From Clostridiales bacterium (GTDB lineage Bacteria; Bacillota; Clostridia; Peptostreptococcales; Acidaminobacteraceae), in NCBI GenBank assembly GCA_016342415.1, contig JAEIOD010000028.1:1-64000 (forward strand): 64,000 nt of DNA, read 5' to 3'. Shown here in pieces: positions 1 through 8,477 of the stretch. The notes beneath the pieces were generated by a model, which had not been told where the DNA came from, searched no databases, and saw nothing but the letters and a program-made list of their open reading frames with translations. The position numbers and the translations under genes were made by a program. Position 1 is the first letter of the stretch. Each line of letters starts with the position of its first letter.

Positions 1-15
1 GTTAGAGGAAAATAG

Positions 16-231
16 GTTAATAACTCTTGCACACATGCAAATACCGATGAAGGTGACAATGAGTTTTGCAATCAACCTGAGATTACAAGCATATATGAAG
101 ATGAGTTTGAACATTATATTATTGAATCTAATCAGGAAAAAAAAGAGATTATATATGATTCGAAAGCAGAAAGAATCATCAATGTGGTCTTAGTGGATGA
201 TAACTTTCGAAAGTGTTTAGACAATGACTAG
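16..231 (+). pseudogene. possible 3' remnant of a coding sequence
   Basis: The frame is open from just after a stop at 13-15 to a TAG at 229-231 and encodes about 71 mostly acidic residues ending in VLVDDNFRKCLDND. No ATG, GTG or TTG with a ribosome binding site starts it. A second frame is also open across the first ~195 bases, which would fit a frameshifted or truncated gene entering from outside the window. I do not recognise the product. It could also be chance. Confidence 0.25.
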
Positions 232-572
232 CTATTTATATAGGAAGAAACTTGAAAAAAAGACAACCATCTAAGATGTAATTGTCGAAATCTTCATAAA
301 TTTTTCATTAAAGATTGATAAATAAATAACAAAGTTTTGATATGTAAACGTTGGAATTTCAACGTTTGTTGTGATAATCGAAATCAATTAGAGCTTGGTG
401 TATACACTTATACCAACTTATCATGTAAGAAAACGATTCCAACCAAAAAACTCCTTGAAAACATAAAAAAAAAGGCGTATAATTGCAAATGTAATTTAAT
501 AGAGCGCGTATGAACCACAAAAGCTTCGTTGTAAGACACTCTGTGTAAGTAATATAAATTCGGGGGTATATC
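232..572 (+). other. 341-bp non-coding leader before the antiporter gene
   Basis: No gene is apparent. A candidate promoter is TTGATA at 315-320 with TGATAT at 338-343 (17-bp spacing). It is followed by two small hairpins: an 8-bp stem at 346-367 and another 8-bp stem at 395-416. Neither has a T-run, so they look like leader structures rather than terminators. I could not match the leader to a riboswitch class. Confidence 0.3.
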
Positions 573-1745
573 ATGCATTCAAATTTGGATTTCTTAGTGC
601 AGTTGTGCATTATTTTAGCGGCAGCTACTTTTGGTGGGTACGTTAGTAAAAAATTAGGTCAACCAGCTGTTTTAGGACAAATCATTGTGGGGATTGTTTT
701 AGGTCTGTTTTCATTAGGTGAACTTAGATTTATAGACAATATTGCACAAATCGGTGTAATTTTCTTAATGTTTATTGCAGGTTTAGAAACAGATGTAAAA
801 GAACTAATCGACTCAGGCAAGTCATCTTCCATGATTGCACTTGGTGGTGTGTTGATGCCAGGACTTTTGGTTTTTGGCGGGATGTATTTATTACGTCCGG
901 ATGATATTGGAATAGCATTATTTATGGGTGTTATTTCAACTGCAACTTCAGTGAGTATTTCAGTACAAACACTTAGAGAAATGAATCAGCTGAGAACGAA
1001 ACAAGGTATCAGTATTCTAGGTGCAGCAATTATTGATGATATTGCTGGTATCATTTTACTTACATTTGTTGTTGCTGCAGTTCAACCTCAAGAAGGTATG
1101 AGCATTGGTTCAACACTTTTGAATATTGGACTGTTTTTCGGTATAGCAGCCTTAGCTGGATATGGTTTAACTAAACTCAGTAGATACTGTATGGGTAGAT
1201 TTAACTTAGAGAGTAAAATAGTAACGTATGCGATTATTGTATGTTTTGCATTGGCATTTCTTTCAGAGGAATTAGGCGTTGCTGCAATTACAGGATCTTA
1301 TTTCGCAGGTGTTATGTTCTCCATGACACCACATCGACATAAAGTATCACATGAAGTCAACAAAATAGCGACAGTCTTGTTCACACCGGTATTCTTTGTT
1401 TCTATCGGAATGGGTGTTGATTTAAAAGCTGCATCTTCAGCAATTGGTATTGGATCTATATTTATTGTTTTAGCAGTACTTGGTAAATTAATAGGTTGTG
1501 GATTCGGAGCAAAAATGTCTGGATTCTCTACGAAGGAAGCGATACAAGTTGGTGTTGGTATGATACCAAGAGCAGAGGTTGCGATTATTATTGCAACACT
1601 CGGTGTAAAAATGAATGTTATAGGTGATAAGGAGTTGGCAGCAGTAATCTTGATGGTTCTGGTAACAACTATATTAACCCCAACATTATTAAAACTTGCT
1701 TTCTCAGAAAAAAAAGTGAAAACGAAAGCAAAATTAAGTGCTTAA
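573..1745 (+). CDS. cation:proton antiporter (CPA2 family, NapA/KefB type)
   Basis: This 390-residue integral membrane protein should exchange Na+ or K+ for protons across the cytoplasmic membrane. It has about 12-13 hydrophobic segments, begins directly with a membrane helix, and carries the paired acidic motif IIDDIAG near residue 155 that forms the ion site in NapA-type exchangers. There is no C-terminal TrkA-N/RCK domain, so it is the short membrane-only form. The ATG is preceded by GGGGG. It appears monocistronic, with its own terminator and a long untranslated leader. The ion cannot be deduced from sequence alone. The sodium-type ATP synthase in the same window makes Na+/H+ exchange plausible. 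Confidence 0.85.
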   Translation: MHSNLDFLVQLCIILAAATFGGYVSKKLGQPAVLGQIIVGIVLGLFSLGELRFIDNIAQIGVIFLMFIAGLETDVKELIDSGKSSSMIALGGVLMPGLLVFGGMYLLRPDDIGIALFMGVISTATSVSISVQTLREMNQLRTKQGISILGAAIIDDIAGIILLTFVVAAVQPQEGMSIGSTLLNIGLFFGIAALAGYGLTKLSRYCMGRFNLESKIVTYAIIVCFALAFLSEELGVAAITGSYFAGVMFSMTPHRHKVSHEVNKIATVLFTPVFFVSIGMGVDLKAASSAIGIGSIFIVLAVLGKLIGCGFGAKMSGFSTKEAIQVGVGMIPRAEVAIIIATLGVKMNVIGDKELAAVILMVLVTTILTPTLLKLAFSEKKVKTKAKLSA

Positions 1746-1753
1746 TATATAAC

Positions 1754-1787
1754 GGACAACTTTGTAAAAGAAGTTGTTCTTTTTTTT
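1754..1787 (+). terminator. rho-independent terminator
   Basis: A 9-bp stem (GGACAACTT / AAGTTGTTC, one G-T pair) with an 8-base loop is followed by a run of T. It closes the antiporter transcript. The same ACAACTT core recurs in the terminator at 7147-7180. Confidence 0.85.
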
Positions 1788-1841
1788 ACTTTCAATTCAA
1801 TATACGGTATGCTAATGGTTAGAATGTTCTGAATATTTATT

Positions 1842-1887
1842 TTGTGTCACATAACTGACAGATGCAGAATCCTCTTGTTGTTATACT
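1842..1887 (+). promoter_or_regulatory. candidate Crp/Fnr-family operator and class II promoter before the permease
   Basis: The inverted repeat TGTCA-N6-TGACA lies at 1845-1860 inside a 21-base element (1842-1862). A TATACT -10 follows at 1882-1887. The implied start near 1894 puts the operator centre at -41.5, the classic class II activator position, and no good -35 hexamer is seen. The element at 4063-4083 matches it at 17 of 21 positions with the same spacing. The Crp/Fnr-type gene between the two sites is the obvious candidate regulator (inference). Confidence 0.6.
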
Positions 1888-1945
1888 AAATGCAACAACG
1901 GGGGCGGGCTGTTCACAGTCAAGAATATTAGGAAAGAGGTATGAT

Positions 1946-3325
1946 ATGAAAAAAATGTCTTTCATTATGAGTCTATTTATGGCAATTGGATGTATTGTTG
2001 GTGCAGGCGTATTTGCCAGAACACCATTGGTTATCAGACTGGTCGGAAACGGTTTGGTTTGGGGATTTTTATTGGCAGCTGTATTTGTTTTCTTTAAAAC
2101 TATTCCAGAAGTAATATTGAGTTCTGCATTACCAGCAAATGGTGCGAGTTATATGCATTTAACAAGATTATTACATCCAGCACTTGGATCTGTTCATGCA
2201 TTTAACCAACTGGTTCTGGGTACTATGAATGTAGCAATTATGTCTTTAGTTTTTGCAGAGTATTTCATTGTGTTGGTTCCGGGTTTAAATACAATTGTCA
2301 TCGCTGTTTCAGTTGCAGTTGTTTTTAGTATCATATCGACATTTGGAATCAAAGTAAGCGGTTGGGTTCAAAATATTTGTGTGTTAATTTTATTGTTGAC
2401 CTTAGGTATTTTTATATTTGCCGGTATACCCAATGTACAAATTTCTTTAAGTGACGTGTTGGCACCATCGATAAAGTTGACCAAGTTATGGGCAGCGATG
2501 GGACTTCTGCATGGTAGTTTAATTGGTGCAAATGTATTGATGTATGCAGCAGATGAAATTGAAAATCCAGGAAAAACAATTCCGGTGGTATTTGTTGTTA
2601 GTACACTCATATGTGCTGTGATATTTGCATTGGTTGGATTTGTTTCATTAGGTGTTGTACCTCTTGGAGAATGGGCGGATTATTCAGTTAACCTGGCAAC
2701 TGCAGCGGAACGGATTTTAAGTACTAAACTGTTGACATTCTTTATAATTGCAGGTCCTTTACTTGCAGTTGCAACCAGTTTAAATGCCATGATTTTGATG
2801 TTTTCAAGAGCGCATTTTGTTGCTGCCAGAGATGGACTATTTCCTAAAGGCATTAGCAAACTCAATAAATATGGCGCACCTGCAAAAGCAATATGGTTTA
2901 ACAGTGGGATTGGAATATTGGCAATAATAGCTGGTTTTAATTTAGGAGACGTAGTTTTAATGGTTTCAGTTCCTGGCTTACTATTAATGCCGATTATCTT
3001 TTTATCTGTATTTATGTTACCAAAGAAATTTCCGCAGTGTTATAAGAATTCATTCTTGAAAATTCCACACAATGTTGCGATTGGTATTGTTGTTATAGCA
3101 GCGATACTCAGTTATCTTCTCGGTGCATCGGTGTTATCCAAAATGACAGCCAATACATGGATTGCAATGATACTTTTCTATACATTAGCTTTCGTATATA
3201 CTGTTATTAGAAAAGTTTATATGAAAAAGAAACATGATATTAACATATTTGATAACATGAGAAAACCACATCAACCTTGGGTGGATAGAGAAGAAGCTTT
3301 AAAAAACGAGGAAATTGCAGTGTAG
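1946..3325 (+). CDS. APC-superfamily amino acid permease
   Basis: This 459-residue membrane transporter has roughly 12 transmembrane segments. The first helix has the GAGVF-type unwound glycine motif (IGCIVGAGVFARTP) of APC-fold amino acid/polyamine permeases, and a later loop has DEIENPGKTIP, also typical of the family. It should import or exchange an amino acid or amine. The substrate is not readable from sequence. I chose the ATG at 1946 because GGAAAGAGG lies just upstream and the protein then starts in the usual MKKMS form. The in-frame ATG at 1862 has no binding site and overlaps the operator. The Crp/Fnr gene follows closely and may be co-transcribed. Confidence 0.85.
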   Translation: MKKMSFIMSLFMAIGCIVGAGVFARTPLVIRLVGNGLVWGFLLAAVFVFFKTIPEVILSSALPANGASYMHLTRLLHPALGSVHAFNQLVLGTMNVAIMSLVFAEYFIVLVPGLNTIVIAVSVAVVFSIISTFGIKVSGWVQNICVLILLLTLGIFIFAGIPNVQISLSDVLAPSIKLTKLWAAMGLLHGSLIGANVLMYAADEIENPGKTIPVVFVVSTLICAVIFALVGFVSLGVVPLGEWADYSVNLATAAERILSTKLLTFFIIAGPLLAVATSLNAMILMFSRAHFVAARDGLFPKGISKLNKYGAPAKAIWFNSGIGILAIIAGFNLGDVVLMVSVPGLLLMPIIFLSVFMLPKKFPQCYKNSFLKIPHNVAIGIVVIAAILSYLLGASVLSKMTANTWIAMILFYTLAFVYTVIRKVYMKKKHDINIFDNMRKPHQPWVDREEALKNEEIAV

Positions 3326-3350
3326 ATCTATTTGAATGGATTTTGGGGGC

Positions 3351-4061
3351 ATGATGAAAAAAATAGACAAAACAATGGATAAGGGACTCATTAAATCGTT
3401 TATTAAGACAGTATCGATATTTAAAGGTATGGCGCAGGATGATTTAGAACTGATAACAACGAACGCTCTTGAGGTAAGTTATGATAAAGGTGATATAATC
3501 TGTAAAAAGGGCAGTACTGCACATACAATTCATATATTAAAGACTGGAATAGTGACGGAATTTGCAATGGATCAAAATGATTTTACGGTAGTCATTAAAA
3601 AAGGTGTTCCTAAAGATTGTTTTGGAGAGTTGGGTGTACTTTTAGGAGATAATTATGTCACCACTGTTGTTGCCGCAACATCGGTAACGGTTATTTCGAT
3701 TCCTGATACGTATTTCAAGGAAACTGTGTGGAAGACAAAAAGTGCGTTAAAAGAAATTTTAAGTTTATGTCTGGCAAGGCTCCAAAAGTCTGCACAAAAA
3801 TCCATATCTTATACGATGTTTAATTCAGAGGGTCGATTGGCTTATACACTTCTTATGCTTCATAATGAAAAGACGGATTCAAAATATATAAAAACAACAC
3901 AAGAAAAATTGTCTACGAAATGCGGTATAGCAAGACAAACCGCATCTGTTATTTTAAATAAATGGAAAAAGGATAATCTTATTGAAATATCAAGAGGTAA
4001 GATTGCAGTTTTAGATACTGAAAAGATGACAGATATTGCTATGGACGGTGCAAAAATGTAA
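3351..4061 (+). CDS. Crp/Fnr-family transcriptional regulator
   Basis: The roughly 236-residue protein has an N-terminal cyclic-nucleotide-binding-like beta barrel (about residues 20-140) and a C-terminal winged helix-turn-helix (about 165-225) with the recognition-helix stretch GIARQTASVILNKWK. I see no N-terminal cysteine cluster for an Fe-S centre, so it is not a classic oxygen-sensing Fnr. The start is ambiguous among ATGs at 3336, 3351 and 3354; the GGGGG at 3345-3349 favours the later ones. It sits between the permease and the CocE hydrolase, each preceded by a matching operator, so it probably activates both. The effector is unknown. Confidence 0.85.
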   Translation: MMKKIDKTMDKGLIKSFIKTVSIFKGMAQDDLELITTNALEVSYDKGDIICKKGSTAHTIHILKTGIVTEFAMDQNDFTVVIKKGVPKDCFGELGVLLGDNYVTTVVAATSVTVISIPDTYFKETVWKTKSALKEILSLCLARLQKSAQKSISYTMFNSEGRLAYTLLMLHNEKTDSKYIKTTQEKLSTKCGIARQTASVILNKWKKDNLIEISRGKIAVLDTEKMTDIAMDGAKM

Positions 4062-4062
4062 G

Positions 4063-4108
4063 TTGTGTCGTATAGGTGACAGAAAAAAACTAATAGAAAA
4101 GATACAAT
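4063..4108 (+). promoter_or_regulatory. candidate Crp/Fnr-family operator and class II promoter before the hydrolase
   Basis: TGTCG-N6-TGACA lies at 4066-4081 inside a 21-base element (4063-4083) that matches the one at 1842-1862 at 17 of 21 positions. A TACAAT -10 at 4103-4108 is 37 bases from the start of the repeat, exactly as in the first copy. This again gives an operator centre at -41.5. Confidence 0.6.
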
Positions 4109-4140
4109 GGTATTGAAAAATATCAGTGTATCTTTTTTTA
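4097..4140 (+). terminator. terminator of the Crp/Fnr gene, overlapping the next promoter
   Basis: A 10-bp outer stem (AAAAGATACA / TGTATCTTTT) and a 6-7 bp inner stem capped by GAAA are followed by a T-run. The TACAAT -10 of the hydrolase promoter lies within the left arm. RNA initiated from that promoter (start near 4115) would lack the outer left arm and escape termination. Confidence 0.8.
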
Positions 4141-4153
4141 TTTAGGAGGGAAA

Positions 4154-5995
4154 ATGAATTTAAAAGACTTCAAAGAAAAAACGGGGTTGGAAAAAGTACC
4201 GGTTTACTGGGATAATCGGTATACCAAGAATCTTGATCAGTTGTCAAAACCAATCTATACAGTAACACTTGAGGAAAATGTACCCATTAAGATGAGAGAT
4301 GGGATTATTATTTATGCAGATATCTATCGACCGGCTGAACTTGAAAAGTCACCAGCACTTCTAGCATGGTCTGCTTATGGTAAAACGATGCAGGCGATGA
4401 AGAGAGGTTGTCTACCAGGATCATCTAATTACTTTGATCACAGTTTGGAAGCTGGAGATATAGATTTCTTTGTTGAAAGAGGTTATACCTTTGTTATTCC
4501 TGATCCACGAGGTATTGGTGTCTCAGAAGGTGAATTCTATGGGATATACAATCCTAAAGAGCAGGAAGATGCTTATGATGTCATTGAATGGCTCGGTGAG
4601 AAATACAATTACTGTAATGGTAAGGTTGCCATGATAGGGTATTCTTATTTCGGTATTATCCAAATGTTGGTAGCGGCGTTACAACCACCGCATTTAACAT
4701 GTATCATGCCACTTTCGTATACGGATGACTATTATCAGCATGGTTATTATGGTGGTGTAGCCAATACTTATATGACGATGTACTGGGAGTTGTGCCCATC
4801 TAACAATCCTATTCCGTGGGCTATGAAGATGTATCCTGAAGAAAAAGTAAAAGAAATGATGATTGAAGTTCAAAAAGATCCTGATATAGCGATTATTTCT
4901 TACTTTAATAAAATATTTAACACATGGCCACCGAAATACCATACCTTCTATTTGGATTACTTATTACATCCAGAAGATGGCGAATTTTGGGATCAAAGAT
5001 CTGCAAGAAAGATGTATGACAAAGTTAAAGTACCAACTTATTTCAAATGTGGTTGGGCACCTACAGGAAGATGGAGTGCGCCTGTCTTTAATGCGATGAA
5101 TTCTGAAGAACTGACATCATACAAACGATGTGGCGTTATGGAATCGTATGGTGGTATGGAATTGCCGTATAGATTTATGAATGAAGAGTGTCTGAGATGG
5201 TATGACCATTGGATGAAAGATGTGGATACTGGCATATTGGAAGAGCCAAAGATGAAACTGAACATTATTGGCAGAGGCTATCGTTATGAAGAAGAATATC
5301 CTTTAAAAAGAACAGAGTGGAAAAAACTATATCTGAGAACATTTGGACAAATGCGTTGGGAGCCGGATCCAGAAGGCAATATTCCACCAGATAGTTTTAC
5401 GCATAGACCGCCAAATATCACCAATGATGTTGAGACGTTGGTTTACAAAACAGATAGATTTGGTAAACCGACAGAGTTCACTGGACCCATTGAACTCAAG
5501 TTATATGCATCTATAGATGCTTCGGATGCAAACTTCATTGTTAAGTTATGGCAAATCACACCAGGTGGTACAAGAATGCCTCTTTGCAGAACCGGTTCTT
5601 TAAAGGCCTCTCACAAATTGGATGTAGAAAAAAGTCAATTTGCAAGACCTGTTCATGATCATACGAAACGTGTTCCTGTAATACCTCATGAAATAAATGA
5701 ATATACAATTGAAATCAATCCGATTGGCATGGTCTTCCCATCAGGTTCAAGTATTGAACTAGAAATAAAGGCGATGGATTCATTTGAACATCAATCGAAG
5801 GCTTGGCAAGGGAAAATGGGTCATCTAGGACCAATACCAACAGCCAATACAGTGAGTTATAAAATTTATAGAGACAAAGACCATCAATCACATTTATTGT
5901 TACCGATGATCCCTCACACACCAAATGATCAATGGTTACAACCAATTGTTGATGACAATAGTTTTTCAGATAGTGGTAAAGGGAGTACACATTAG
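4154..5995 (+). CDS. CocE/NonD-family alpha/beta hydrolase (S15-like)
   Basis: The 613-residue protein has the layout of CocE/NonD and X-Pro dipeptidyl-peptidase relatives. An N-terminal alpha/beta-hydrolase domain carries the nucleophile elbow GYSYFG (Ser near residue 163), an oxyanion/acid region DPRGIGVSEG precedes it, and a C-terminal jelly-roll domain follows (about 370-600). These enzymes hydrolyse ester or amide bonds in small acylated compounds or proline-containing peptides; the substrate here is unknown. There is no signal peptide, so it is cytoplasmic. TAGGAGGG precedes the ATG. It is flanked by an amino acid permease and another transporter, which suggests use of an imported peptide or acyl-amino compound. 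Confidence 0.85.
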   Translation: MNLKDFKEKTGLEKVPVYWDNRYTKNLDQLSKPIYTVTLEENVPIKMRDGIIIYADIYRPAELEKSPALLAWSAYGKTMQAMKRGCLPGSSNYFDHSLEAGDIDFFVERGYTFVIPDPRGIGVSEGEFYGIYNPKEQEDAYDVIEWLGEKYNYCNGKVAMIGYSYFGIIQMLVAALQPPHLTCIMPLSYTDDYYQHGYYGGVANTYMTMYWELCPSNNPIPWAMKMYPEEKVKEMMIEVQKDPDIAIISYFNKIFNTWPPKYHTFYLDYLLHPEDGEFWDQRSARKMYDKVKVPTYFKCGWAPTGRWSAPVFNAMNSEELTSYKRCGVMESYGGMELPYRFMNEECLRWYDHWMKDVDTGILEEPKMKLNIIGRGYRYEEEYPLKRTEWKKLYLRTFGQMRWEPDPEGNIPPDSFTHRPPNITNDVETLVYKTDRFGKPTEFTGPIELKLYASIDASDANFIVKLWQITPGGTRMPLCRTGSLKASHKLDVEKSQFARPVHDHTKRVPVIPHEINEYTIEINPIGMVFPSGSSIELEIKAMDSFEHQSKAWQGKMGHLGPIPTANTVSYKIYRDKDHQSHLLLPMIPHTPNDQWLQPIVDDNSFSDSGKGSTH

Positions 5996-6016
5996 GATGC
6001 CTTATGGCATCCTTTT
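5995..6016 (+). terminator. intercistronic hairpin, weak terminator
   Basis: A perfect 7-bp stem (GGATGCC / GGCATCC) with loop TTAT and only four T starts at the last base of the hydrolase stop codon. The short T-run suggests partial termination or mRNA processing before the downstream transporter gene. Confidence 0.55.
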
Positions 6017-6034
6017 GGATAGAAAGGAAAAGTC

Positions 6035-7129
6035 ATGTGGTCTTTTGAATTCAGTTTGATGATTTTTTTAATCATTGTTTTCGTTTCAAATGCATTCTCG
6101 GTTTTATCAAGAGGTAGAGTATCGTTGCAACTTATGTTAGGTAGTATTTGCATATTGGGTTTTGTATTTAATGTACTGGATCCTTCCTTTGCAGCAAACT
6201 CTAAACTCGTGGAAGTTGGATTCATAGCATTTAATGTATTAATCATACACTCCGGTACGATGATCGACTTCAAATTATTAAAAAGAGAACGTAAGATAGT
6301 ACTTGTTTCATTTCTTTCAATGACCGGTATTTCGTTGTTTATGGTTATGTTATCAAAGCTGATGAATGCACCATTTGGACTACTTTCAGCAGGACCGTTA
6401 CTGGGAGGTGGTGCAACTGCTGCAATTACATCAGTCATCACACTTGGTATCAACCCAAGATTTGCAATGTTTCCATGGTTGATTTTTATGACACAATCTC
6501 TTTTGGCGGTACCGATTGTAAAATGGGCTGCAAGAAGATCTTCATTTGATATAAATGAAGTGGTTCATATAAAAGAGGAAAAGAAACAGGTGAATCCATT
6601 TAAAATACCAGCCTACTATTTAGGCGTATTGATGGTGGGTGCCGTATTAAATCAATATGTACATATGATGATAGATATACCACTACATACCAGTGTGACG
6701 GCATTATTGATTGGTATAGTACTTGGGCATACAGGTCTTTTGGAAAGAGCACCTCTTAGGAAAACAGATTCTTTTGGTCTTTTGATGTTAGGCCTTATGT
6801 CTCTATTGGTACATACGCTTTCACAAACACCTATTGATGGTTTGCTAAAGATGTTGCTTCCGTTAGTCATTGTCCTGATCACATCGACGGTGTTCTTGAT
6901 ACTGATTGGACTTCTGATCTCAAAGTTCTTAAAGATTGATATTTATCGATGTCTGATTATCGTTTTTAGCTCGATGATTGGTTACCCCATGTGGATTGGT
7001 ATCGTCAAAAGTCTGGATTCGAAGTTGGAAGATGAAATGATGCGAATTATGTCGGTCACATCGGTTGTTTTAGTAAATGGCTTATCTATAATAGCAACCA
7101 GTTTGATGATGCTCATTTTTAAAAGCTAG
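6035..7129 (+). CDS. multi-pass membrane protein, probable transporter of unknown substrate
   Basis: The 364-residue protein has about ten hydrophobic helices, a glycine-rich stretch (LLGGGATAAITS) near residues 125-140, and a central charged cytoplasmic loop around 175-195. The two halves separated by that loop resemble the inverted-repeat plan of GltS-like secondary carriers, but I do not recognise a specific family. It follows the CocE hydrolase after a weak hairpin and probably belongs to its transcription unit, so it may move the substrate or product of that enzyme (inference). AGAAAGG precedes the ATG. A strong terminator follows. Confidence 0.6.
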   Translation: MWSFEFSLMIFLIIVFVSNAFSVLSRGRVSLQLMLGSICILGFVFNVLDPSFAANSKLVEVGFIAFNVLIIHSGTMIDFKLLKRERKIVLVSFLSMTGISLFMVMLSKLMNAPFGLLSAGPLLGGGATAAITSVITLGINPRFAMFPWLIFMTQSLLAVPIVKWAARRSSFDINEVVHIKEEKKQVNPFKIPAYYLGVLMVGAVLNQYVHMMIDIPLHTSVTALLIGIVLGHTGLLERAPLRKTDSFGLLMLGLMSLLVHTLSQTPIDGLLKMLLPLVIVLITSTVFLILIGLLISKFLKIDIYRCLIIVFSSMIGYPMWIGIVKSLDSKLEDEMMRIMSVTSVVLVNGLSIIATSLMMLIFKS

Positions 7130-7146
7130 TCAAAACCAAAAGAAGG

Positions 7147-7180
7147 ACAACTTCCATTGCAAAGTTGTTTCTTTTTTTTA
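7147..7180 (+). terminator. rho-independent terminator
   Basis: The stem ACAACTT / AAGTTGT has an 8-base loop and is followed by TTTC and eight T. It ends the hydrolase-transporter unit. Confidence 0.85.
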
Positions 7181-7206
7181 TTTTCAACAGACTGAACGAA
7201 TTAAAT

Positions 7207-7287
7207 AAATGGCGTATGCTATTAAAATGCAAAAAAGCATTGACAAATAAATTGTTAGGGATATACTATAATTAGCATATGCCATTT
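7207..7287 (+). promoter_or_regulatory. promoter bracketed by a long inverted repeat
   Basis: A good promoter has TTGACA at 7240-7245, a 16-bp spacer and TATACT at 7262-7267. It is bracketed by two arms, 7207-7221 and 7273-7287, that are reverse complements at 14 of 15 positions (core TATGCTA / TAGCATA). Paired distal operators around a promoter suggest repression by a bound dimer or tetramer. The Fur-family gene at the end of the operon is the natural candidate (inference). Confidence 0.6.
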
Positions 7288-7302
7288 ATAAAAGGAGGTT
7301 GT

Positions 7303-7650
7303 ATGAAAATAGTATTAAGCAGTCAAGGGAATAAAAAAGAGTCGTTGGTGGATGTTAGATTTGGACGATGTAATTATTTTGCCATCTATGATATTGAAAA
7401 GCAGTCATTTGATTTTGTTGAAAATACAGGTAAAGAAAGTAATCAAGGTGCAGGAATAGCTGCAGCGCAAGTGGTTCTTAAACTAAATGCAGAAGCTTTA
7501 TTAACGGAAAGATTAGGACCAAAGGCGTTTAAAGTATTGGAAGCAAGCACGATGAATCTGTTTAAATGTCATGGTATGAGTTTAGAAGATGCTGTAGATC
7601 GTTTCAAAACAAACTCGTTGCCGTTAATAGAAGAACCTTATAGGAATTGA
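7303..7650 (+). CDS. NifX/NafY-like (dinitrogenase iron-molybdenum cofactor domain) protein
   Basis: The 115-residue cytoplasmic protein has the small alpha/beta fold of NifX/NifB C-terminal domains, with the family features DVRFGRCNYFAIYD and GAGIAAAQ. Such stand-alone proteins bind or carry Fe-S or Fe-Mo-type clusters, and in non-diazotrophs they accompany Mrp/NBP-type ATPases. No nif structural genes are in view, so a nitrogenase role is not supported. AAAGGAGG at 7291-7298 fixes the ATG at 7303. The in-frame ATG at 7279 lies inside the right arm of the operator. It is the first gene of a five-gene coupled operon. Confidence 0.85.
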   Translation: MKIVLSSQGNKKESLVDVRFGRCNYFAIYDIEKQSFDFVENTGKESNQGAGIAAAQVVLKLNAEALLTERLGPKAFKVLEASTMNLFKCHGMSLEDAVDRFKTNSLPLIEEPYRN

Positions 7651-7652
7651 GT

Positions 7653-8477
7653 ATGGATATTGTTGTCTTAAGTGGAAAAGGTGGTACAGGAAAAACGACA
7701 GTTGCTACAAATTTATCAAAAGTGATGTCATATGCATATGTGGATTGTGATGTAGAAGAACCAAATGGTTATATATTTTTAAAACCAGAAAAAAGTACTG
7801 CAATGGATGTAACACTAAAAAATCCTGTGATTGATTCAGGCAAATGTGTACACTGTCATGCGTGTGTAACATCTTGTGAATACAATGCTTTGGTTGGGTT
7901 ATTGGATAAGATCATGTTGTTTGAAGAATTATGTCACGGTTGTGGTGCATGTCAATTGGTGTGCAAGGCGGACGCTATGACTGAAATTGAAAGACCGATT
8001 GGTGAAATTAGAATTTCAGAAGGGTTTGCTATGGGGCTTCTCAATCTAAAGGAGCCGATGGGTGGTCCTATTATTTCAGATTTAAAGGAAAAAACAAATC
8101 ATTTTAAAAACAGATTCATTGATGCACCGCCTGGTACATCGTGTTCGGTGGTTAAATCGGTAGAAGGATCGGATTTCGCTATTCTTGTAACAGAGCCGAC
8201 GACATTTGGTTTACATGATCTGATAAAAGCTGTTGAACTGATTGAAATGATGAAAATACCATATGGAGTCATTATCAATCGCTATGATGGTTACTCTTTA
8301 ATGGACGAGTATTTGGAACATAAAAATATCTTGTGTTTGGGAAATATTCCGTTTTCTAGAAAAGCAGCTAAGTTATACTCTGAAGGTTCTCTGTTAATAG
8401 AGGATGATTCATATAAAAATCACTTTATGATCATAAAGAAGAACCTTGAAGATGCTCTAGAAAGGAGGTCTTTATGA
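7653..8477 (+). CDS. P-loop ATPase with inserted 2[4Fe-4S] ferredoxin domain (Mrp/MinD type)
   Basis: The 274-residue protein starts with a deviant Walker A motif, SGKGGTGKTT. An inserted ferredoxin module follows at about residues 60-110, with CVHCHACVTSC and CHGCGACQLVC, then the rest of the MinD/ParA-type ATPase (DAPPGTSC near 155). These proteins are thought to build or transfer Fe-S clusters in an ATP-dependent way in the cytoplasm. In the first cluster motif the usual proline after the fourth Cys is Glu. The gene starts two bases after the upstream stop. It is the first of two paralogues in tandem. Confidence 0.88.
   Translation: MDIVVLSGKGGTGKTTVATNLSKVMSYAYVDCDVEEPNGYIFLKPEKSTAMDVTLKNPVIDSGKCVHCHACVTSCEYNALVGLLDKIMLFEELCHGCGACQLVCKADAMTEIERPIGEIRISEGFAMGLLNLKEPMGGPIISDLKEKTNHFKNRFIDAPPGTSCSVVKSVEGSDFAILVTEPTTFGLHDLIKAVELIEMMKIPYGVIINRYDGYSLMDEYLEHKNILCLGNIPFSRKAAKLYSEGSLLIEDDSYKNHFMIIKKNLEDALERRSL

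Noticed and set aside
5992..6453. 153-codon minus-strand frame opposite the start of the membrane carrier gene
   Set aside because: It is an antisense shadow of a gene with a good start and membrane-protein codon pattern, and it has no binding site of its own.
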